Assembly (NCBI GenBank): GCA_013215515.1
Contig: JABSPC010000344.1
Location: forward strand, 1 to 10,165
DNA from: Crocinitomicaceae bacterium
GTDB taxonomy: Bacteria; Bacteroidota; Bacteroidia; Flavobacteriales_D; Crocinitomicaceae
DNA length: 10,165 nucleotides
Reading direction: 5' to 3'
The notes beneath the pieces were generated by a model that had not been told where the DNA came from, searched no databases, and saw nothing but the letters and a program-made list of their open reading frames with translations. The position numbers were made by a program, and so were the translations under genes. Positions 1-5,845 of this stretch are shown piece after piece (position 1 is the first letter of the stretch; each line of letters begins with the position of its first letter).

Positions 1-1182
1 AATGATAGCACTTTTGTATTGACCACTTGTTCCAGGAACATTGGTAAAAGCACCTGGCGGAATTAAACCGGGAATTCCGTTTAGAGCAAATTGTCCTTCA
101 AAACCAGATCTTGTATAAAGAACCAAACCAAGAGAATCACTTGTTGTTCTTGTAAATGCCGTATTGTATGTTCCTGCACATTGTAAGTTTGGAACTTGAG
201 CGCCACTTAATTCACAACCGTAGCCGGAAGTATGCCAAACATAAACAGGTTTGTTTGTTGAGATATAATTGATCGCATCTGTAATAGAAAGCTCAAAAGT
301 TTCACCCCAGTTTATTAGAGTTGCGGTGGTTCCAGAATTTTCAACTGTAACACTGGTCCCGTTTTGAGTGGCCAAAATGTAAACACGGTCATTGGTCGAA
401 GTTCCAGTGTTCACAACGAATTTCGTTCCAGCATATGGTTCCGGAGTGATTTGATCTCCCATTGTACTTGTACAACCACCATTTAATAGTGCACCAGTAA
501 AAACAGTTACAGCAATTGGTTTATCAGCAGAAATAATTGATCCCGCTAGAGTAGTAGAGGCATTAATGTCCTCATCTCTTGCGCTATAAGTTTGGCCCTC
601 GTTAAGAGTGACAGTATAAGATACGTCTTGCGCATGAGGACCAGTAACACCTGTTCTAGGAGTAATTAAAACGGTTGTTCCATTTTCAGTTGCTACGATG
701 TCAATAGAAGAAAATGAAACAGGAGCGGTTACAGCATTGTCCCAGAACCTTTGGAAAGGGGTGTAAAAGTTCACTCCCATTGATTTGTTCCCCTTTAGAG
801 AAAACACTTCTTTATTGGTTGTACTCTTCAATTCGTAGAAAGCACTGATGTTTTCGGTTGCTGTAATTTTAATACCATTATTAGAAGCAATGTCCGCAGC
901 TGGACTTTCAATGCTTGATAAAAATGCAGTCAGATTGACACTATCCACCGAGTTTGCTGGAATTGCAAGGTTAATTGGAGTAAACCCTCCATTAGCAGGG
1001 ATTGACACATTCACGTTAGACGCATTTTGATACGTCATGAATCTCAAATAAATCGGATTGTCACCAACAGAAGCCGATATTTCTGGTGCTGCAAACCAGA
1101 AAATTGTATCTATTTGTGCTTGTGCGGTGTTAAACCATGAAAGGAGTCCGATGAAAAGGATACGCTTCAAGATAAGGTTCAT
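1..1182 (-). CDS. Secreted IgGFc-binding-type surface protein, N-terminal part (cut by window edge)
   Basis: The minus-strand frame is open from ATG at 1182 to the left edge, giving 394 residues and no stop. Residues 1-22 form a Sec signal peptide: positive MNLILKR start, hydrophobic core, TAQA/Q cleavage site. The mature part is rich in Ser, Thr, Asn, Gly and Val, as in secreted beta-sandwich proteins. It contains two similar modules. The first is around 161-226 (ATENGTTVLITP, then NEGQTYSA, then ADKPIAV). The second is around 266-316 (ATQNGTSVTVEN, then NWGETFEL, then TNKPVYV). This alternation is typical of the bacterial IgGFc_binding N-terminal domain family. Cysteines 237, 323 and 335 could form disulfides. 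Family knowledge: such Bacteroidota proteins are often long and end in a gliding/type IX secretion sorting domain. That end lies outside the window, so secretion by type IX is inference. The role is probably adhesion or extracellular matrix; binding of IgG is not implied. The start is chosen because the signal peptide begins there. No Shine-Dalgarno sequence is present. Confidence 0.8.
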   Translation of the reverse strand, partial: MNLILKRILFIGLLSWFNTAQAQIDTIFWFAAPEISASVGDNPIYLRFMTYQNASNVNVSIPANGGFTPINLAIPANSVDSVNLTAFLSSIESPAADIASNNGIKITATENISAFYELKSTTNKEVFSLKGNKSMGVNFYTPFQRFWDNAVTAPVSFSSIDIVATENGTTVLITPRTGVTGPHAQDVSYTVTLNEGQTYSARDEDINASTTLAGSIISADKPIAVTVFTGALLNGGCTSTMGDQITPEPYAGTKFVVNTGTSTNDRVYILATQNGTSVTVENSGTTATLINWGETFELSITDAINYISTNKPVYVWHTSGYGCELSGAQVPNLQCAGTYNTAFTRTTSDSLGLVLYTRSGFEGQFALNGIPGLIPPGAFTNVPGTSGQYKSAII

Positions 1183-1228
1183 AGAAGTTAAGTTCGTGAA
1201 TAATAGTTAGTTTCTAATCGTCTGTTAC

Positions 1229-1258
1229 CAGTTAATTAACTGTAAATCTAGTAGATTT
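1229..1258. promoter_or_regulatory. Two adjacent palindromes upstream of the surface-protein gene
   Basis: Positions 1229-1242 read CAGTTAATTAACTG, a perfect 14-base palindrome. One base later, 1244-1258 read AAATCTAGTAGATTT, a perfect 7-base-arm palindrome around a single central G. The first extends further if one C is bulged (TTAC before, GTAA after). They lie 47-76 bases upstream of the ATG at 1182, the usual place for operators or the promoter core. On the minus strand the second contains TAGATTTA, one base off the TAnnTTTG -7 box. An operator role is inference; AT-rich DNA gives some palindromes by chance. Confidence 0.35.
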
Positions 1259-1346
1259 TGTGATAAATAAAAAGTCTTCAGGCCGTTATACTTAAACGGG
1301 GAACTGTTGAAAAAGGTTTCTGAATCAAAAATCTACTTAAATGAAC

Positions 1347-1380
1347 AGGCATATTTCAACCATTTGAAGTGCCTTTTTTT
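1347..1380 (+). terminator. Possible rho-independent terminator, plus orientation
   Basis: AGGCA (1347-1351) pairs with TGCCT (1370-1374), and TTCAA (1355-1359) pairs with TTGAA (1364-1368). The loop is CCAT and a small internal loop (TAT against G) separates the two stems. A run of seven T residues (1374-1380) follows directly. The stem is only moderately stable. On the minus strand the hairpin can also form but is preceded by A7 and lacks a following U tract, so it would be a poor terminator for the gene ending at 1525. No plus-strand gene precedes it, so its purpose is unclear. Confidence 0.35.
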
Positions 1381-1524
1381 ACGGATTCCGAAAGTGTAAA
1401 TTAGGGATAAACTCCGAATAAACACCGGGCTTTAGGGCTTTTTATAAATTTTGGATAGGGATGTGTTAATGGAATGTGTTTTAATTGCAAGAAACTGCAG
1501 ACATCGGATTATTCTTGTGGAGAA

Positions 1525-2952
1525 TTAATTTACATAACCTGGGTCACTGGGCTCTAATTTTTTAATAATCCACTGATATTGTTTCAGCATATGGCTATTT
1601 AGGAACTCTTTTTTACGAATATATGACAGTAAAAACACCCTCCCTCCGATTTTAGCGGAATCAATGTTTTTCACTTCGCATTGCGGTGCAACTCCGTCTT
1701 GTTCCCACACTGGATCTGCATCTTTCTGGCCCAGGTTGCTCCCGTATTGCCACACTTCTTCAAATTCAGTCCAATTCATTCCGTCCGCGCAAGCATTTTC
1801 AGCGGCGATAATGTAGATTTTCCCAAACACAACTTTATCTCGTAAAGCTTCTAAAAACCCCAAAGCATACGCATATCCCATACTGTGGCAAACCAAATCC
1901 ATCGTGTCTTTAACCTCGTTGCAGCCAGGTAATGTGCAGCGAATGGATAGATAGGCTTGAGCCGCGATAGCTCCAGTTTCTTTCCTAAGTTGGAAACCTT
2001 CCATATTCGATTTTGTGTTTAATAACTGATATTCGCCTGCTTTCTCTGGTTTTTTCTTCAACGCTTTAATTCTTGCGTAACTGTTCACAAAATTGGCTTT
2101 GTTGCGGTGCGTTGATGTGTTTATAGAATGATTTCCATCGATATAGTAAAAATTGTCCGGCTTCATTCGGCTTATAAAAAGTTTATCGAGCTTCCTCCAA
2201 TACCAATATCGATCTTTTTTAGTAATTAAATTATCAGTAATGTCCTTGTTTCTTTTTGGTCCCCGATACCCGTTTGAAAAGATTAAAACGCGTTGTGCTA
2301 CTTCCACCTTTGTCGAAAGACAATAGGAAGTAATGTTTTGACCGTTGTAAGCATAAACTTGTTGATCTACAATGTGGTTATCTGTATCCCAAAAAGTCTT
2401 CACCATGTAGTGACTTTCTGCTTTCCGTTTAACATCAAAATACTTTAATATTATAGAGTCGTTACTATGAGAGTAATTCTTGGAAGAATCCTGATAAACA
2501 TTGAAGTATAAAACTCTTTTACGCGGAGAACTTTCCCAAGAACCCGCTTTGAAAGTATACTGTACGGTCGACAATTCCGTTGCTTGTTTTTTTCGAAGGG
2601 GAACATAAACCCGGTCTGTTTCGTTTTTCTTTGGATGGGTCTTGAAAGAGCGCTTGGCCTTTCTTGCGTTGTTGTGATACATTCCGCTGATCGCAAGCTT
2701 CATTCGTTTTCTTGTAATCTTTTTTTTGGGTTTGATAGCCGAATTTAAAACAACAATATCATTTATTTGATAGGGTTTCATAAGACTCCCTTTCACGATT
2801 TTTCCGAGAGAATCTTCTTCCCAGATATAATACGCAACAAGACCTCCCAATTTGGATTTATTATCAGGCCGCGACGATACATTTGAAGAGCCAGTTTGGG
2901 CTATACAAATAGTGGCGGTTAGGTAAATGGAAAGAAAGATTCCAAGTTTCAT
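1525..2952 (-). CDS. Exported protein with alpha/beta-hydrolase-like CHSMG serine motif
   Basis: This is a complete 475-residue frame. Residues 1-18 are a Sec signal peptide (hydrophobic core, ATICIA/Q cleavage), so the product is periplasmic or secreted. I do not recognise the N-terminal 210 residues. They include a strongly basic stretch (about 74-110, many Lys and Arg) and beta-type segments such as RKRVLYFNVYQ. The C-terminal half resembles a lipase/esterase alpha/beta fold. A strand and turn, VLIFSNGYRG (222-231), sit where the oxyanion-hole loop would be. MDLVCHSMGYAYALGFLE (351-368) has the nucleophile elbow with Ser357 in C-H-S-M-G, where Cys replaces the usual first Gly of GxSxG. The next strand, KIYIIAAENACAD (378-390), could supply the acid, and His454 near the C-terminus could complete a triad. 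Substrate is unknown. No partner gene lies on the same transcript: it diverges from cysS and a 342-base gap follows. The ATG is supported by the signal peptide; no Shine-Dalgarno is seen. Confidence 0.75.
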   Translation of the reverse strand: MKLGIFLSIYLTATICIAQTGSSNVSSRPDNKSKLGGLVAYYIWEEDSLGKIVKGSLMKPYQINDIVVLNSAIKPKKKITRKRMKLAISGMYHNNARKAKRSFKTHPKKNETDRVYVPLRKKQATELSTVQYTFKAGSWESSPRKRVLYFNVYQDSSKNYSHSNDSIILKYFDVKRKAESHYMVKTFWDTDNHIVDQQVYAYNGQNITSYCLSTKVEVAQRVLIFSNGYRGPKRNKDITDNLITKKDRYWYWRKLDKLFISRMKPDNFYYIDGNHSINTSTHRNKANFVNSYARIKALKKKPEKAGEYQLLNTKSNMEGFQLRKETGAIAAQAYLSIRCTLPGCNEVKDTMDLVCHSMGYAYALGFLEALRDKVVFGKIYIIAAENACADGMNWTEFEEVWQYGSNLGQKDADPVWEQDGVAPQCEVKNIDSAKIGGRVFLLSYIRKKEFLNSHMLKQYQWIIKKLEPSDPGYVN

Positions 2953-2990
2953 GTCTATTTTAATCTAAGATGAATGTGCTTTAAAAGTAC

Positions 2991-3074
2991 TTAAAACTTA
3001 AGTTCGATTCTTAACCCTTGTACACAAACTTTTATACATTCTGACTTCATTTAAGAATCGAACTCAGGTTTTAA
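2991..3074. repeat. Long inverted repeat in the divergent spacer (24-base arms, 36-base loop)
   Basis: The left arm at 2991-3014 and the reverse complement of 3051-3074 match at 22 of 24 positions. The inner 14 bases (AGTTCGATTCTTAA) match perfectly. The mismatches are at arm positions 8 and 10; one would be a G-U pair in RNA. The spacer is 3015-3050. Each arm contains TTCGATT flanked by short complementary stems; the left one is TTAAG-TTCGATT-CTTAA, which copies the form of a tRNA T-arm. Both outer ends are TTAA. The element fills most of the spacer between the gene starting at 2952 and cysS, and ends 3 bases before a -7 box. It could be an operator, a leader hairpin for the 2952 gene, or a small mobile-element remnant. 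Confidence 0.8.
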
Positions 3075-3077
3075 AAT

Positions 3078-3085
3078 TATATTTG
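3078..3085 (+). promoter_or_regulatory. Bacteroidota-type -7 promoter box for cysS
   Basis: TATATTTG is an exact match to the TAnnTTTG -7 consensus of Bacteroidota housekeeping promoters. It would place the transcription start near 3092 and leave a leader of about 25 bases before the ATG at 3117. No TTG-type -33 element is seen at the usual distance; that position is occupied by the right arm of the inverted repeat. Confidence 0.45.
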
Positions 3086-3116
3086 TTCTAATCACGCGAA
3101 AAGAGTGACAAATATC

Positions 3117-4577
3117 ATGGAATTGAAGGATTTACAAATTTACAACAGTTTAAGTGGCGAGAAAGTTAAATTCACTCCGATAAAGGAGGGTTTTGTTGGC
3201 TTGTACGTATGTGGACCGACGGTTTACAGTAACGTTCACTTGGGCAATTGTCGACAGTTTATTTCGTTCGATTTGGTTTATCGCTATCTAATCCATATTG
3301 GGTACAAAGTACGTTATGTTCGAAACATTACGGATGTTGGACATCTTGTTGATGATGCAGATCAGGGCGAAGATAAAATTGCAAAAAAGGCGCGATTGGA
3401 GCAGTTGGAACCAATGGAAATCGTTCAGCAATATACCTTGGACTTTCATAAGGTAATGGATCAGTTTAACAGTATTCCACCGAACATTGAACCAACAGCA
3501 ACAGGTCATATCATTGAACAGATTGAAATGATTCAAGCAATTTTGGACAACGGTTTTGCTTACGAATCAAATGGATCGGTTTATTTCGATGTTGAGAAAT
3601 ACAATGAATCCCACCCTTACGGTGAGCTTTCAGGAAGAAAAATTGAAGATTTAATTTCCAATACACGCGACCTTGATGGTCAAGAGGAAAAGCGAGCGCC
3701 TTTGGATTTTGCTTTATGGAAGAATGCTTCTGATGAGCACTTGATGAAATGGCCTTCTCCTTGGGGGATTGGTTTCCCTGGGTGGCACTTAGAATGTTCG
3801 GCAATGAGCACGAAATACTTGGGAGATGAATTTGACATTCACGGGGGAGGAATGGACCTTAAATTTCCCCACCACGAGTGTGAAATTGCACAAGGAACAG
3901 CTTCTAACGGTAAATCTCCAGTTCGGTATTGGATGCATGGAAACATGTTGACTCTGAACGGAAAAAAGATGAGTAAGTCAACAGGGAATTCAATATTACC
4001 TGATGAATTGTTTACTGGTGAGAATGATTTTATGGAGAAGCCTTTCGACGCAATGGTCGTTCGATTTTTCATGATGCAAGCGCATTATAGAAGTACACTT
4101 GATTTCACTTCTGATGCTTTGGTAGCTGCAGAAAAAGGGTACGAGAAGCTTGCGGAAGCCTTAAAAACGTTGAACGATTTAAAAACTTCGGGGGAATCAT
4201 CTTTGAATATTCAAGAATTGACGGGAAGCTTTTATGAGGCAATGAACGACGATTTTAACGCTCCAATTTTGGTAGCGAATCTATTCGAAGCGGTTAAGTT
4301 CATTAATTCTGTGAAAGATGGAACACAATCAATTTCAAAAGAAGATTTACAATTGCTTCAAAAAGAAATGACCGCGTTTGTGGTTGATATTCTTGGTTTA
4401 AAACAAGGAAAGGCTGGAGGAGATGACAAGTTGAGTCCTGTAATGGATTTGGTATTGGATCTTCGTCAAGAAGCGCGTGAAAATAAAGACTGGACAACGT
4501 CAGATAAAATTCGCGATGGATTGGCTACGGCTGGTATTGTCGTTAAAGATTCTAAGGACGGAACGACCTGGAACTAA
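3117..4577 (+). CDS. cysS: Cysteinyl-tRNA synthetase
   Basis: This cytoplasmic class I synthetase attaches cysteine to tRNA-Cys using ATP. The 486-residue product is a normal full length. Visible signatures: CGPTVY (32-37) with zinc ligand Cys32; HLGN (41-44), the family's version of the HIGH motif; [10 protein letters not shown] (222-231) with zinc ligand Cys227; [17 protein letters not shown] (243-259) with the remaining His and Glu zinc ligands; and KMSKS (284-288) for ATP. The C-terminal helical region follows, and the protein ends in the typical [17 protein letters not shown] at 3105 is in frame and would add four residues. ATG 3117 is preferred because homologues begin about six residues before the conserved [13 protein letters not shown] segment, and because the leader from the -7 box is then more reasonable. 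It is transcribed alone and converges on the next gene with a 4-base gap. Confidence 0.97.
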   Translation: MELKDLQIYNSLSGEKVKFTPIKEGFVGLYVCGPTVYSNVHLGNCRQFISFDLVYRYLIHIGYKVRYVRNITDVGHLVDDADQGEDKIAKKARLEQLEPMEIVQQYTLDFHKVMDQFNSIPPNIEPTATGHIIEQIEMIQAILDNGFAYESNGSVYFDVEKYNESHPYGELSGRKIEDLISNTRDLDGQEEKRAPLDFALWKNASDEHLMKWPSPWGIGFPGWHLECSAMSTKYLGDEFDIHGGGMDLKFPHHECEIAQGTASNGKSPVRYWMHGNMLTLNGKKMSKSTGNSILPDELFTGENDFMEKPFDAMVVRFFMMQAHYRSTLDFTSDALVAAEKGYEKLAEALKTLNDLKTSGESSLNIQELTGSFYEAMNDDFNAPILVANLFEAVKFINSVKDGTQSISKEDLQLLQKEMTAFVVDILGLKQGKAGGDDKLSPVMDLVLDLRQEARENKDWTTSDKIRDGLATAGIVVKDSKDGTTWN

Positions 4578-4581
4578 GCTT

Positions 4582-5835
4582 CTATTTCTGCTTTTTTAAT
4601 TCTGCTTTAATTTCAACCAAATTCGATTGTAGCATCTTGATTTGATCATCAAAACTGTTCGGGTTTAACTCCTTAAAGAATAGAATTTCTTCTTTGAAGA
4701 CTTGAGCTAATTTGTCGACGTCATTGTTAATTGAAATTTCCTTTAAGCTTTTGAGGTAACTGCTTTGCATTAATGAATCAGAAAACAATTGAGCCGTAAA
4801 TAGTGGCAAAGATGCTTTGTTTGGCCAATAATTGGCTTCTCTATCTTTTTCATTTGCGAGAGTGAGGTCTCTGATTACTTCCATGTCGTAGCCGATTGGC
4901 TCAATTAATTCTGTTGTTGGATTATAATAAAAGCGAATGTTCGTTGCAAATGCTGGGTGTTGGCTTCCGAAAAGGGTGTTTATGGCAAAGTACTTTCCCA
5001 TTATGTTCAAGTCGAAAACATCACTTGCTTTCGCGTTTCCATTTCTGAACGCGTTTAATTTTTCGGTCGCTATATCGCTGAGTGTTCTCCAATCGTTATT
5101 TCTCCCACTTTTAAATTTAAAACTCTTTATAGGCGCGGTATGATACGTTTTATCGAATGTTTTCATAATCGATATTACACTCAAGTTTGGTTTTCTCCAT
5201 TCAACTGTCTCCCAATATCCGTCGAATTCAAACTTTAATATCGGCCCCTCAATTTTATTGTTTTTGGCGAGTAATGGCACGTCAAAAAACTCTTCAAGGG
5301 CATAATTATTCAGAAAAGTTCCGTTTAAACTGAAGTTGATATTCGAGTAGTTCATACGGATCAAACCATTGGATTTTAAATAATGATGATAGTAGACTTC
5401 AACTAAATTTCCTCTTTGAGTGCCAGATTGAATGGAGAAAACCTTAAGTCCATTTTCAAGACAAATCCCATCTTTGATTATAACTCTAAAAGACCAGCGT
5501 ATTGGATCAATCCAATGACTACTAAGAGCGCCTTTTAGTTTAATTTTAACCTCATATTTTGATTCGTTTACCGTAAGAGTAGCCTTTACATAAGGCTGAT
5601 TATCGTCTGTTAGAACACCTTTTTTAATGGCTTTTGCCCGACAATTTTCTAAAATTTTAAAATTAGCAGGATCAATGTCTAATTGATAGGAAAGGTCGGA
5701 ATTTACGCGTTTAGGAACTTCTATTATGATTGGGTCTTTGGAGTCTAAATTGGATGCGCATTTAGAGAACACAAAGTATAATAAAACGATGGTACTAAGA
5801 GTGATTGCACGAATTATATAATTTTTATATTTCAT
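4582..5835 (-). CDS. CotH-like family protein, envelope-associated
   Basis: This is a complete 417-residue frame. Residues 1-25 hold a hydrophobic export segment. Cys26 follows FSK, so a lipoprotein is possible, but Lys just before Cys is a poor lipobox; an uncleaved anchor is the alternative. The body resembles the CotH family. VKIKLKGALSSHWIDPIRWSFRVII (about 96-120) matches the opening strands. NYALEEFFDVPLLAKN (177-192) matches the segment usually read as YLLEE-F-D-LL. GKYFAINTLFGSQHPAFATNIRFYY (280-304) and EPIGYDMEVIRD (312-323) match the late core, where Asp317 would be the metal-binding acid. Known members include the Bacillus spore-coat protein kinase CotH; most bacterial homologues are uncharacterised secreted proteins. 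Kinase activity here is inference. The ATG is 10 bases after the stop of the upstream glycosidase gene, whose end reads TAATAA, so the two are almost certainly co-transcribed. Confidence 0.75.
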   Translation of the reverse strand: MKYKNYIIRAITLSTIVLLYFVFSKCASNLDSKDPIIIEVPKRVNSDLSYQLDIDPANFKILENCRAKAIKKGVLTDDNQPYVKATLTVNESKYEVKIKLKGALSSHWIDPIRWSFRVIIKDGICLENGLKVFSIQSGTQRGNLVEVYYHHYLKSNGLIRMNYSNINFSLNGTFLNNYALEEFFDVPLLAKNNKIEGPILKFEFDGYWETVEWRKPNLSVISIMKTFDKTYHTAPIKSFKFKSGRNNDWRTLSDIATEKLNAFRNGNAKASDVFDLNIMGKYFAINTLFGSQHPAFATNIRFYYNPTTELIEPIGYDMEVIRDLTLANEKDREANYWPNKASLPLFTAQLFSDSLMQSSYLKSLKEISINNDVDKLAQVFKEEILFFKELNPNSFDDQIKMLQSNLVEIKAELKKQK

Positions 5836-5845
5836 ATGCGGCTTA

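Larger units (their letters stand above)
1183..1524. other. 342-base intergenic region without a gene
   Basis: This gap separates two minus-strand genes and must contain the upstream control region of the surface-protein gene. I found no open frame longer than about ten codons here in the stretches I followed. Visible structure: two adjacent palindromes (1229-1258), a small hairpin with CCGTT/AACGG arms (1283-1299), a hairpin followed by T7 (1347-1380), and a short CGGA-T-TCCG palindrome (1382-1390). The sequence is very AT-rich around 1441-1460. No exact TAnnTTTG promoter box was found on the minus strand, and no clear terminator follows the stop codon at 1525. Confidence 0.6.

Noticed and set aside
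1427..1445. Direct repeat of GGGCTTT in the intergenic region
   Set aside because: Two copies of seven bases without further units or symmetry; likely chance.
2991..3014. tRNA T-arm-like stem and loop (TTAAG-TTCGATT-CTTAA), possible tRNA gene
   Set aside because: No matching acceptor, D-arm or anticodon arm is found at the required upstream distance, and the upstream sequence is the start of a coding region. It is treated as part of the inverted repeat.
3105..3116. GTG at 3105 as the start of cysS
   Set aside because: It adds only four non-conserved residues. ATG 3117 fits the family N-terminus better and gives a more normal leader from the -7 box.
4576..4597. AAGC/GCTT stem with T6 after cysS as a terminator
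   Set aside because: Only four base pairs with a 10-base loop, too weak. The T run is part of the last codons of the CotH-like gene.
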